In this document: piece after piece, positions 1 through 9,043 of the stretch
Layout of the letters: the number at the start of each line of letters is the position of its first letter
Position numbering within the stretch: position 1 is the first letter of the stretch
Origin: SKVR01 sp964491395
Lineage (GTDB): Bacteria > Bacteroidota > Bacteroidia > Bacteroidales > UBA7960
DNA length: 33,513 nt
NCBI GenBank assembly: GCA_964491395.1
Contig: CAZBGI010000037.1
Location: 1-33,513 of the forward strand
Direction of reading: 5' to 3'
Notes under the pieces: model-generated
Seen by the model: the letters and a program-made list of their open reading frames with translations, nothing else
Told to the model about the DNA's origin: nothing
Databases searched by the model: none
Position numbers and translations under genes: made by a program

Positions 1-480
1 ATTATGCGGATTAGCGAATAACAAGGATAAATTTTATCCCTCCTCCAGTTGAAGATAGGGTCATGCGGGATGATTTTTTATCCTTTAACAATGGGTATGT
101 TTCAGAGATTCTCGCCTCTTCTCCTTGCTCCTTTGATGGATGGGGGAATTCTTTGTTTGATTTATCCTTAGTACTTTGATGATAAACCAAAAATAACTTC
201 TTTTACCATCAGTATTTTAACAGCCCATTTTGCCCCGTGCAGTGACACAAGATTTGTTTAGTGAAACCAAAGACTCAAAGAGACATGAGGAATTCAGCCA
301 ACAGCAAGAATTTTTTTCCCGGGGTGAGAATTCTAATCTTATAAGAGATAGAGCTAAAAACGGTTGAACTATAGGATGAAAGGGGTCTGTATTTTTGGCA
401 AAAATACGGCTCTCCGACGGTAAATTTAATACCAGGTAAGCAGGTATCAAAATTTTTAACCTTTCTTCCCGGATAAAAAA
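1..480. other. Intergenic region at left edge, no gene seen
   Basis: No credible gene is visible. All frames entering from the left edge close within about 80 bases. A 77-codon open frame on the minus strand (217-450) has no recognisable protein features and is probably chance. The region is AT-rich and lies downstream of the minus-strand surface-protein gene. No tRNA-like or repeat structure was noticed. Confidence 0.6.
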
Positions 481-509
481 CGGGAGCCCGCCGATGCAGC
501 AGGCTCCCG
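475..509 (-). terminator. Rho-independent terminator of the SprB-repeat gene
   Basis: A perfect 8-bp GC-rich inverted repeat, CGGGAGCC (481-488) and GGCTCCCG (502-509), encloses a 13-base loop. On the minus strand the hairpin is followed by a run of six T (complement of A at 475-480). It lies 25 bases beyond the stop codon of the minus-strand gene ending at 534, so it fits an intrinsic terminator for that gene. Confidence 0.8.
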
Positions 510-533
510 ATTTATAAATACTTGTGAGAAGAA

Positions 534-3500
534 CTACCGGGTCAGAATAATCTTGTTAAAATGGATGGTATTGTCCATAGTTAATCTCACGTAATAGATT
601 CCGTTGGGCAGATGTTTAGCTCTGAAAACATGCTGTTGCTCTTCAAAAGCATTCACATCACCCTGGAACAAAATCTCTATCCTTTCACCAATCACGTTAT
701 AAACCTCCAGAGAAACAAATTGCGAGGTTTGGGGAGTGAAAGTTACAGTGGTTTGATTTTTGAAAGGATTGGGATAAGTAATAAGAATGTCATCTGCATC
801 CGGGTTGTTATTGGCAGAAAGGACAATCTTCTCGTCTTCAAGCTCAGGAACATCAACACAAACATAAGCTATACATCCATTTGCATCAACTACCCTAATC
901 ATGTATTCACCAGGTTCCAGATCCCAGTACATCACACCTTGTGACTTGTTGACCACTTCTCCTTCCTCTTCGCCATTTTCGACACATTCGGTGAACAAGC
1001 AAACATTATAAGGCCCGGTACCACCGGTAATCATAGCCCATATTTCACCATTGTTCTCACCATAGTCAGCAGGCACGATGTCGTATACATCAATAACCAG
1101 TTCATCAGGTTCTTCCAAAGTAACGACTTCAGTTGCAAAACAACCGTTTTCATCTGTTACGGTCACAACATAGTCCCCTGCAACCAGGTTATAGAATGAT
1201 CCTGACTCCTGTGGCTCTCCGTCATTGATAGAGAAGTTCAGAACCCCTGTACCTCCATATGCTGAGGCATGAATTTCGCCGTCATCATAACCATAGCATG
1301 TGATGTGCGTTAGTTCGTCTACCGTTAAAACAATTTCATCAGGATTCTCAAGCTCAAAGTCAAGTTCCTGAGGGTTGCATCCATTGGCATCTGTTACAAT
1401 CCAGCTGTAAAAACCAGGAGCCACATCCTCAACGATATATTCATCCGTAAACTCAATCACGTTGCCTTCCCCAAGAGTAAGGAAATAGGGAGGTGTGCCA
1501 CCTTGTGCAGAAACAAGAGCAGTGGTCACGCCGTTGTGGCAGAGGATGCTTTCGGGGTCTAACACATAATCAGCAGTAAATTCTTCGGGTTCTTCGATTT
1601 CGAATTCAAGGATAAACTCGCAGCCGTTTCCATCAACCACAATCCAGAAATAACTGCCTCCTCCCAATTCATTCAGGGTAACCTCTGTATCGAAGGAAGG
1701 TATTACAAGATTATCTTCGTCCACCTCCATATCATAGAGCATGTAAGGTCCGAATCCTCCTGATGCTGTTACTGTAACATCGGTTGTATAGCCATAGCAC
1801 TCAATGGGATCGTAAGATTCTTCTGCAACAATTGGATCGGGTTGATCTAGTGTGAATTCAACGAGTACTGCACATCCATTGTTATCGGTAACCGTCCAGG
1901 AATAATCTGCAGCAAGAAGTCCGGATACCGGAGTTGTACCAGCCTCATCTATTTCCAGTTCAAATTCACTGTTGTTGTCAGAGAGCAGGTAAGGCTCAAC
2001 ACCGCCTTCAATGGTAAGATCTACCTCTGTATCACCACCAAAGCAGAGAATTTCTCCGGTTTCTACCTCTGCGGTAAGCAATGGAGGTTCTCCAACGGTA
2101 AAGGTGTAATCTTCGATACATCCATTGTCGTCAATGATTTCAATGGTGTAGGAACCTGCCGGCAAACCGGTAATCAGGTATGATCCACCATCTTCTTCTA
2201 TTACAACGGGTTCTTCAAGTCCTGCCCATGTGAGGGTATAAGGTGCTGTACCTCCGGAAACAGTAACCTGGGCTGCACCTGTTGCTTCACCGTTACAATC
2301 TACATCAGTAACCTCAGCATTTGCTACGATGGGTTCGGGGAATTCAGGAACTGTAAATTCGAAGGGCTCTGAGAAGCATTCTCCCACCTGAAGTACTACA
2401 GTATAAGTACCGGGATTGAGACCACTCAGCTCTGCTACATTGGAAATGCTTACCACTTCTTCTCCATCGTAAATTACAAACTCTATCTCTTCACCATCTT
2501 CGGCTCCGGAATAGTTAATGGTAATACTGGCATCTGTCTGGAAGGGTTCTTCAAATACATTAAAGATGGTGATTCCATTGACATCATATCCATCACCATT
2601 GGAGAAGTCCTCTTCGTCAGACACGTCTACAATCCATACATACTTAGCCCATTCCAATACAAAGGATTCCTCTGTATCGGGATCAACGCCATTGGAAAGA
2701 TCCAAACCATCTGTACGGCAAATCTCTCCCAGGTATGACCATGGTCCGCCAGGTTCCTGGGCAACCAACACGTCTGCTTTTTCGGGATAACTATCACAGT
2801 CAGGTCCGCCATAAGATGTTTCCACCACTTCGAAATCATCGCCTTCTCCATTATAAATCAGACATTCCACTTCCAGTATAATATCACCACCAAAACCAAG
2901 GGTGACATAGGTAATGGGTGGGGAATTGCTGTAATCGGGCATTCCCAGAGCATTCAGCGGATCGGTTCTGCTTTCTGCCACGGTTCCGTCACCATAAGTA
3001 GAGGTGCCCACATTATAATCCACTACTGCAACTGCCCAGGGCTCAGTACATAACGGGAAATTATCGGGTGCACAGAGTGGGATATCGGTATCTACATTTT
3101 CGATAACGATTTCGTCAGGCTGACCAATTTCGAAGGTTATTTCCTCAGGTCCGCAGTTTTTGGCATCAGTAATGACAACGGTATATTCATCGGCTCCCAG
3201 TCCTTCAAGGGTGAGCAAACCTTCATCAAAGGTTCCCATATCAGCACTATAGGGCATTGTACCTCCGGTGACTGAAATAAGTGCCATACCATCTTCATAG
3301 CCATAGCAGGTAGCGTCCATTGTTTCTGTCAGCTCGGCAACAAGGGGATCAGGTTGGGTCATTTCAAACTCAACTTCTGCTTCGCAGCCGTTGGCATCCA
3401 CAATGGTCCAGAGGTATTCTCCGGCTCCCACCATCAGGGAAATTTCTTCCTCTTCAAAATCACCGGCAAATGCATCACCATCAAACAACTCATAGGGCGG

Positions 3501-5201
3501 TGTTCCACCCATAGCAAATACGGTTACTTCCGCCTCTTCGCCATAACAAGCAATTTCATCCGTTTCATAATTTGCTTCCAGCAAATCAGGTTCAGTTACC
3601 TCGAAGTCAATACTTCCTAGATCACACTGATTAGCATCATAAACACTAGCCACATATGAACCTGCAGGGAGCATAAAAACAAAAGTTCCGTTCTCCTCTA
3701 TGGGTTCAAAGCCTTCTATGTTCACTGTATAAGGGGGTGTGCCGCCGGAAATTGATATGGCAACTTCAGCTTCACCACCATTACACAAAATATCATCAAT
3801 GGATACTTCCGTAGATGGCTGATCGGGCTGGTCAATAACAAAATCCACATCTGTTTCACAACCATTGGCATCCACAACTGTCCAGTTGAAACTGCCAGCC
3901 TGAGCAGGAACATCTATCATACCATTATCAAAATCATCTACCAGTGTTTCACCATCAAAGAGCTGGTAAGGAGGAGTTCCACCTGTTGCAGTAACAGTAA
4001 CAGTGGAGAAGTCTCCATAACAGAGTATTTCAGTAGCTTCATAGTCCGCTTCCAGCAATGTTGGTTCTTCAATATCAAAAGAAACATCAATAGAGCCACA
4101 GCCATTGGAGTCATCTATTTCCACGCTATAGGCTCCATCGCCCAGCCCATCAATAGTAAGCATATTTCCGTCAACTGTTCCCATATCAGCAGTGTAAGGA
4201 GGTGTGCCGCCTGAAATTTCCATCTCCACCCATCCGTTTTCATCGCCATAGCACAACGGATTTACAAGATTTACAATTTCTGCGGCCAACGGTTCAGGTT
4301 CGCCCACATAAACACATGCCTCAAAAGGACAGCCGTTTCCATCAAAAATTGTAATGGTATAATATCCGGGCAGGAGTCCTCCATAAGTTGCTGTCTGGGA
4401 TTTATCAAGTATTTCATAATCATCTCCTTCCTCTTCGCATCCGGCTGAAATACAAATATTGAACGGCTTCACCCCATCCATAATGACTTCAATTATGCCA
4501 TCATCTTCACCCGGGCAGGTAACATCCGTGATGTTAATCTCCACATCCAGTTCAGGACATGGGGCAGGCTGGGGTTCAACACTTCTGAACACGATATCAT
4601 CAATGCCAAAATCATTACCACTTTCCACCTTGGTGGTTTCAATGATGGTAATGGTTGCAGTCTGAGACTTATCGGTGTTTGTCCAGGTTTTCTGAAACCA
4701 TTCATTGGTAGCACCCGGAGCGATAAATATTTCTGTATAGGGAGTGTTATTGATCATTACAGAAACGTTCAGATTGGCCGGGGCAGTGGTGACCAGGCTG
4801 GAAAGCATGAAACTTAACTCATATTCTTTGTCCTCCTCAACCTCTACGGTTTGCTGCCAGACTATCCAGGTATCATCACAAGGGTCTTCTCCGCAAATTT
4901 CGGCATCGGTTGCACCATTGACAATAAGAAAATTTTCTCCTGTAAATGGTGAACCTGTAAAATTGGGGTGGAAATCACCGGGATCACCGGCGACTGTAAA
5001 ACGACCTTCAGGGACAAGACTATTTGAGTCCCCTACTTCAGGATCAACAAATACATAGTCCGTGTAGAAATCTGCATATCCATCGGCAAAATCGCCGTTG
5101 ACAATAAGATTCGGACCGTACAATTGTGCAGATGCTGTGGAATAACAGCATGAAAGCACAACAATTGTAACAATCGTTAACAATAGTTGAAGTTTTTTCA
5201 T
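534..5201 (-). CDS. Secreted SprB-repeat surface protein with T9SS type A sorting domain
   Basis: A 1555-residue, strongly acidic extracellular protein. Residues 1-25 form a signal peptide ending in STASA before Q. About residues 28-210 resemble a carbohydrate-binding-type jelly-roll (NLIVNGDF start, DDIVF end). About 225-700 hold six SprB-type units (core C-x-G, GGTPPY, DxNGC). About 705-880 form a different domain (repeated Cys, GDGYDVNGI), followed by a degenerate unit. About 960-1465 hold six more units. Residues 1470-1555 match the T9SS type A C-terminal domain (YPNPF, NGIYYVRL, KIILTR). In Bacteroidota such proteins are exported by Sec, moved across the outer membrane by the T9SS and anchored or released; SprB itself is a gliding adhesin. 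An adhesin or matrix role here is inferred from architecture only. The gene is monocistronic, with its own terminator. Confidence 0.9.
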   Translation of the reverse strand: MKKLQLLLTIVTIVVLSCCYSTASAQLYGPNLIVNGDFADGYADFYTDYVFVDPEVGDSNSLVPEGRFTVAGDPGDFHPNFTGSPFTGENFLIVNGATDAEICGEDPCDDTWIVWQQTVEVEEDKEYELSFMLSSLVTTAPANLNVSVMINNTPYTEIFIAPGATNEWFQKTWTNTDKSQTATITIIETTKVESGNDFGIDDIVFRSVEPQPAPCPELDVEINITDVTCPGEDDGIIEVIMDGVKPFNICISAGCEEEGDDYEILDKSQTATYGGLLPGYYTITIFDGNGCPFEACVYVGEPEPLAAEIVNLVNPLCYGDENGWVEMEISGGTPPYTADMGTVDGNMLTIDGLGDGAYSVEIDDSNGCGSIDVSFDIEEPTLLEADYEATEILCYGDFSTVTVTATGGTPPYQLFDGETLVDDFDNGMIDVPAQAGSFNWTVVDANGCETDVDFVIDQPDQPSTEVSIDDILCNGGEAEVAISISGGTPPYTVNIEGFEPIEENGTFVFMLPAGSYVASVYDANQCDLGSIDFEVTEPDLLEANYETDEIACYGEEAEVTVFAMGGTPPYELFDGDAFAGDFEEEEISLMVGAGEYLWTIVDANGCEAEVEFEMTQPDPLVAELTETMDATCYGYEDGMALISVTGGTMPYSADMGTFDEGLLTLEGLGADEYTVVITDAKNCGPEEITFEIGQPDEIVIENVDTDIPLCAPDNFPLCTEPWAVAVVDYNVGTSTYGDGTVAESRTDPLNALGMPDYSNSPPITYVTLGFGGDIILEVECLIYNGEGDDFEVVETSYGGPDCDSYPEKADVLVAQEPGGPWSYLGEICRTDGLDLSNGVDPDTEESFVLEWAKYVWIVDVSDEEDFSNGDGYDVNGITIFNVFEEPFQTDASITINYSGAEDGEEIEFVIYDGEEVVSISNVAELSGLNPGTYTVVLQVGECFSEPFEFTVPEFPEPIVANAEVTDVDCNGEATGAAQVTVSGGTAPYTLTWAGLEEPVVIEEDGGSYLITGLPAGSYTIEIIDDNGCIEDYTFTVGEPPLLTAEVETGEILCFGGDTEVDLTIEGGVEPYLLSDNNSEFELEIDEAGTTPVSGLLAADYSWTVTDNNGCAVLVEFTLDQPDPIVAEESYDPIECYGYTTDVTVTASGGFGPYMLYDMEVDEDNLVIPSFDTEVTLNELGGGSYFWIVVDGNGCEFILEFEIEEPEEFTADYVLDPESILCHNGVTTALVSAQGGTPPYFLTLGEGNVIEFTDEYIVEDVAPGFYSWIVTDANGCNPQELDFELENPDEIVLTVDELTHITCYGYDDGEIHASAYGGTGVLNFSINDGEPQESGSFYNLVAGDYVVTVTDENGCFATEVVTLEEPDELVIDVYDIVPADYGENNGEIWAMITGGTGPYNVCLFTECVENGEEEGEVVNKSQGVMYWDLEPGEYMIRVVDANGCIAYVCVDVPELEDEKIVLSANNNPDADDILITYPNPFKNQTTVTFTPQTSQFVSLEVYNVIGERIEILFQGDVNAFEEQQHVFRAKHLPNGIYYVRLTMDNTIHFNKIILTR

Positions 5202-5690
5202 AATTGTTTGAATTAGGTGAGTAAAAATGTTAATGCACAGTGTAGGCCTGTTTTCCTTTAGTTAGCATGCAAAAGTTGGGAGGTAGGAAAAATCTGTTTT
5301 TACTGCTAAACAAAGCGTTTGAAAACTTCAATTGAGCAATTATTTAGACGTAAAACAGGTTTGCAGCTATAAATTTATGCCTTTGTTATCTCCTGCGCAA
5401 TAGGTGAACCTACATATTTTTCCTTCAGGGTTTCCACTTAAATTATTTCCCAACATCGCGACTTCCCTTTTGATTATCAGCATGTTTGTTGTCGCAAATT
5501 GCCAATTGCTAAAAAAATCAAAAGCCCCTGCAAAACCCTTAAACACATACTTAAAGAATTATAAATCGTACTTATCTACACATATTTATATTTTGCCTAA
5601 CGTATTGACAAGACAGGCTTTAACAGCTTATGCCCGTGGGTAAGGTATACTAGCCCACAAACTTTTTAGGCCTGAATGGGATTAAATGGT
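5202..5690. other. Divergent intergenic region between surface protein gene and ppa
   Basis: About 490 bases between the start of the minus-strand surface-protein gene and the promoter of ppa. It must hold the surface-protein promoter, but no clean -7 element on the minus strand was found. A 79-codon frame at 5404-5643 opens with GTG and shows a short hydrophobic stretch, but it has no family features and is not called. Confidence 0.5.
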
Positions 5691-5698
5691 TAATTTTG
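5691..5698 (+). promoter_or_regulatory. Putative -7 promoter element of ppa
   Basis: TAATTTTG fits the Bacteroidota sigma-ABfr -7 consensus TAnnTTTG and lies 25 bases before the ppa ATG. A T-rich stretch about 24 bases upstream (5663-5667) could serve as the weak -33 element. Call made by consensus only. Confidence 0.5.
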
Positions 5699-5723
5699 TG
5701 TTTAAATCAAGTCAATTGCAACT

Positions 5724-6395
5724 ATGGCAAATAAAATAATGGATCCCATTGGGAGACTAATGGGTTTAAGATATAAATCGCATCCCTGGCATGGTGTAGA
5801 TATCGGGAAAAATGCTCCGGATGAACTTACCTGCTTTGTAGAAATGGTTAGTACCGATACAGTCAAGTATGAAGTAGATAAAGTAAGTGGTTATTTGAAA
5901 ATCGATCGCCCCCAGAAATATTCCAATGTATTGCCCGCCATGTATGGATTTATTCCCCAAACCTTGTGTGCAAAGCTTACCGCGGAGTATGCCATTGAAA
6001 AAACCGGCAGAAAAGAGCTTGTTGGCGATGGAGACCCTTTAGATGTTTGCATTTTGACTGAAAAGTCCATATCGCATGGAGACATCCTGGTAGAGGCAAT
6101 TCCTATCGGGGGATTTAGAATGCTGGACCACAACCAGGCCGATGACAAGATTATTTGTGTATTGAAGGATGATGCCGTATACGGAGCCATGAAAGATATT
6201 TCTGAGTGCCCAGAACCCGTGGTGGAAAGACTTAAACACTATTTTCTTACCTACAAAGATTTGCCCAACACAAAACTGGACGTTGAAATTACCCACACCT
6301 ACGATTCTTCAGAAGCCAAGGAAGTCATCAACCGGACACTGGAAGATTACAGGGTAAAATTCGAAAATCTCGACAATCTTTTATCAACGGTGTAA
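5724..6395 (+). CDS. ppa: Inorganic pyrophosphatase (family I)
   Basis: A 223-residue soluble family I pyrophosphatase, which hydrolyses pyrophosphate to two phosphates and so pulls nucleotide, tRNA and lipid synthesis forward. The signature Asp-rich motif DGDPLDV is at residues 102-108, with the metal-binding Asp residues D102, D104 and D107. The upstream YSNVLPAMYGFIPQT segment matches the substrate-binding region. It starts with ATG right after a good -7 element and is convergent with dprA with only 35 bases between stop codons. It is somewhat longer than the about 175 residues of the E. coli enzyme, because of an N-terminal extension seen in other Bacteroidota. Confidence 0.95.
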   Translation: MANKIMDPIGRLMGLRYKSHPWHGVDIGKNAPDELTCFVEMVSTDTVKYEVDKVSGYLKIDRPQKYSNVLPAMYGFIPQTLCAKLTAEYAIEKTGRKELVGDGDPLDVCILTEKSISHGDILVEAIPIGGFRMLDHNQADDKIICVLKDDAVYGAMKDISECPEPVVERLKHYFLTYKDLPNTKLDVEITHTYDSSEAKEVINRTLEDYRVKFENLDNLLSTV

Positions 6396-6430
6396 AGTGC
6401 AATGCTATTTGTTTACTCAACAAGGTGAAG

Positions 6431-7552
6431 TTATACAGCCATCAGCAGTTTAAACATTTTCCCGGGCAAGCTGGCCACCACGCCTTTAAACTCGAGATTT
6501 AAAAGCAAGGATGAGGTTTTGCTGAAACCCAACCCTGATTTTTGTACCAGTAAATCGAAAGAACAGGTTTCATTGGCTTTCAGCAATTGGGTAATGATTT
6601 TTTCCTGTTCATTCAATTCAACAAACAATTGTTGTTGATTGAGTTTTTTGCTTTTCTTATTATTCATTTCCCAGCCCATTACATATTCAACATCACCGGC
6701 ATTTTCGGCCAGGTGGGCTTTGAGGCTTTTTATTAAAAAATTACAACCCTGACTATAAAGGTCTGATGTTCTGCCCGGTACTGCAAAAACATCGCGATTG
6801 TAGGTATTGGCAATATTGGCAGTTATCAATGCACCTCCGGTTTTGGCAGCTTCAACAACGATTAATGCATCAACCATTCCGGCGATGATGCGGTTTCTTT
6901 TGGGAAAATTCTCCCTGTCGGGCAAGGTATTGCTCACAAAATCGCTAAGTAACCCCCCCCCGTTATCAATGATCCTGTCGGCAAGAGTCTTGTTCATAGG
7001 AGGGTAAATCCGGTCCAGGCCATGCCCCAAAACCCCAACAGTCTGAAGATTATTGTCCACTGCCCCCTTGTGTGCCCTGGCGTCCACGCCATAAGCAAGA
7101 CCACTCACGATTAATGGATTAAACTTTTTTATTCCTTCAATAAACTCCTTGCATTTCTGCTTTCCATATTCGGTGATGCTGCGGGTTCCTACTATTCCTA
7201 CAACCTTCTGTTTATTCAGATTGGCGGTTCCTTTATAAAAGAGCAGTATGGGGCCATCTTCGCAATGCTTCAACCTGTCGGGGTATTGGGTATCTGTATA
7301 AAAAAGGGGTGAAATCCCGTTTTTCCTGATAAATTCCATTTCCTGATCGACCCTGGAAAAAAAATCATGTTTTGCTACTGCTCCGGCTATGCTCTCTCCA
7401 ATTCCCGGAATTTTCATCAACGTCTTTTTCCTTTCCTGGAAAACCCCTTCCACACCTCCGCAATAGGCGATGAGTTTTTTGGCCGTAATGCCCCCTACTT
7501 TGGGAATCATGGTAAGAGCAATTTGATATTTTAACAAGTCGTCTTTGTGCAT
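6431..7552 (-). CDS. dprA: DNA processing protein DprA/Smf
   Basis: A 373-residue DprA. In known systems DprA binds incoming single-stranded DNA during natural transformation and loads RecA. The N-terminal about 70 residues carry helix-hairpin-helix-like sequence (IPGIGESIA). A Rossmann-fold core runs from about residue 115 to 300, with GIVGTRSITEYG, VSGLAYGVDARAH and KRNRIIAGM. The C-terminal 70 residues look like a winged helix. The coding strand has nine consecutive G (6953-6961) encoding Gly198-Gly200, a slippage-prone tract. The gene starts with ATG. No other competence gene lies in the window. Confidence 0.95.
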   Translation of the reverse strand: MHKDDLLKYQIALTMIPKVGGITAKKLIAYCGGVEGVFQERKKTLMKIPGIGESIAGAVAKHDFFSRVDQEMEFIRKNGISPLFYTDTQYPDRLKHCEDGPILLFYKGTANLNKQKVVGIVGTRSITEYGKQKCKEFIEGIKKFNPLIVSGLAYGVDARAHKGAVDNNLQTVGVLGHGLDRIYPPMNKTLADRIIDNGGGLLSDFVSNTLPDRENFPKRNRIIAGMVDALIVVEAAKTGGALITANIANTYNRDVFAVPGRTSDLYSQGCNFLIKSLKAHLAENAGDVEYVMGWEMNNKKSKKLNQQQLFVELNEQEKIITQLLKANETCSFDLLVQKSGLGFSKTSSLLLNLEFKGVVASLPGKMFKLLMAV

Positions 7553-7852
7553 AAAGATATTCTTACATCATCAAAGCATAGGTTTATTTACTTTTGACTA
7601 CAGAATTCTCACACCCGTTCCGGTTGTAATTTTTTAACAAATTCCAATTCAAAAATAGGATTTTTCTTAAAGCAAACCTGTTTGAATGAAATATTTTATT
7701 CGTAATCCGGATAATTCTCATCCGTTTCAAATTCTTTTCGTACTTTGTTCTTCCTGATGAAACTTGCATGAGCACTACGCTCTCAAAAGGAAATGAATAA
7801 GGTCGTTTATGCAAGTTCCATCTAACCAATTATTTAGGCCAATTTTATTCTG
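7553..7852. other. Divergent intergenic region between dprA and glycosyltransferase gene
   Basis: 300 bases without a supported gene. TACTTTTG at 7589-7596 fits the plus-strand -7 consensus but lies about 257 bases before the glycosyltransferase start, so its use is uncertain. An 81-codon minus-strand frame (7584-7829) lacks any protein-like features. Confidence 0.45.
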
Positions 7853-9043
7853 ATGAAAAGCCATGTTTTGATGCAACCGGAACCCCACATATTAATATGC
7901 CCCCTCAACTGGGGACTTGGCCATGCTACCCGTATGATTCCCTTGATAATGAGTTTTCTGGAAAAAGGGTGCAGGGTTACCGTAGCATCTTCTGGTGCCC
8001 CACTCCGATTGCTTACCAGAGAATTCCAAAACAAGATTAATTATACCTCTTTCCCGGGAACTGAAATTCGCTACGCAAGGGGAGATGCAATGATGTTCAA
8101 AATGGCACTGAAGCTTCCTGCTCTGTTATGGAGTATGAGAAAGGAGCAAAAAACTATTTCCCGAATGATACGGCGGCATGAGCCCGACATTCTTATCTCC
8201 GACAATCGCTATGGGGTCCGATCGAAGCAAGTATTGTCCGTATTTGTAACCCATCAGCTCAGAATTCAATTGCCTGCAAGTATAAAGTGGCTGGAGAACA
8301 GTCTGAACCATATTAACCGTTCTCTAATAAAAAAATTTGAATTGTGTCTGGTACCTGACATGCATGAATACCCTGGCCTGGCTGGCCACCTTTCTCACGA
8401 ACCCTTGCTCTCCAATCTGATATATACCGGAATATTAAGCAGATTTGCCCATTTGCCCTCACCCGCAAGCCATCCCCTTGATATGCCGGAACGTTTTCTG
8501 CTGGTGATTCTTTCCGGTCCTGAACCACAGCGAGGCATTCTGGAAACAATGTTGAGAAAGCAATTGCAGAAATACCCTGTTGTGTGGTTTTTGGGATTAC
8601 CCGGAAAGGAGGAAGCCATAAAATCGGGAAATCATATATTTTACAACCATGCTTCCACTCACATTATGGCCAATTACATTCAAAAAAGTGAGTTGGTAAT
8701 CTGCAGATCGGGCTACAGTTCTGTTATGGATCTTTGTGTTTGGGGTAAAAAGGCCGTAATGATTCCTACTCCCGGTCAAACCGAGCAGGAATATCTTGCC
8801 GCTCATTTGCATGCTTCGGGATATATTGCGGCTTTGCCACAAAACAAAATCCACCGGATAGACCTATCTGTTGAGGAAGCAAAACAAAAGAAGGGACTTC
8901 CTGTTCCCTCAAATCATACATCTGTTGATGAAACCGTGGAATTTCTTCTTCACCAGTTGAAGAACCGGCAAAAAAAGCAGAAAAACACGCTCCAAAGACC
9001 AAAAGTTAGTGGGTTTTGGTCATGGTTTGCGGAACCGCAATAA
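7853..9043 (+). CDS. MurG/UGT-like family 1 glycosyltransferase
   Basis: A 396-residue GT-B fold glycosyltransferase. The N-terminal NWGLGHATR motif (residues 19-27) is the glycine-rich acceptor-side loop seen in the MurG/UGT-like group. The C-terminal half carries CRSGYSSVMD (from residue 284) and PTPGQTEQEYLA, the nucleotide-sugar-binding pattern of the Glyco_tran_28_C type. The acceptor and sugar are unknown. An envelope glycan or glycolipid is likely but inferred. ATG at 7853 is used; a second ATG at residue 7 is possible. The last 38 bases overlap the 3' end of the convergent ChaN-like gene, and the C-terminal tail (about 25 residues, Lys/Gln-rich) looks non-conserved. Confidence 0.82.
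   Translation: MKSHVLMQPEPHILICPLNWGLGHATRMIPLIMSFLEKGCRVTVASSGAPLRLLTREFQNKINYTSFPGTEIRYARGDAMMFKMALKLPALLWSMRKEQKTISRMIRRHEPDILISDNRYGVRSKQVLSVFVTHQLRIQLPASIKWLENSLNHINRSLIKKFELCLVPDMHEYPGLAGHLSHEPLLSNLIYTGILSRFAHLPSPASHPLDMPERFLLVILSGPEPQRGILETMLRKQLQKYPVVWFLGLPGKEEAIKSGNHIFYNHASTHIMANYIQKSELVICRSGYSSVMDLCVWGKKAVMIPTPGQTEQEYLAAHLHASGYIAALPQNKIHRIDLSVEEAKQKKGLPVPSNHTSVDETVEFLLHQLKNRQKKQKNTLQRPKVSGFWSWFAEPQ

Noticed and set aside
217..450. 77-codon minus-strand open frame near the left edge
   Set aside because: Low-complexity Ser/Leu-rich translation with no family features, no promoter and no start-site support; probably chance.
5404..5643. 79-codon frame with a hydrophobic N-terminal stretch, possible small secreted protein
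   Set aside because: It opens with GTG, has no Shine-Dalgarno or -7 element, and its composition looks like translated AT-rich spacer.
6953..6961. Frameshift or broken dprA at the C9 run
   Set aside because: The frame is intact through the run and both flanks match DprA; the tract is a slippage risk, not a present lesion.
7584..7829. 81-codon minus-strand frame upstream of dprA
   Set aside because: The translation is Asn/Arg/Lys-rich with no recognisable pattern; it fills intergenic DNA holding regulatory sequence.
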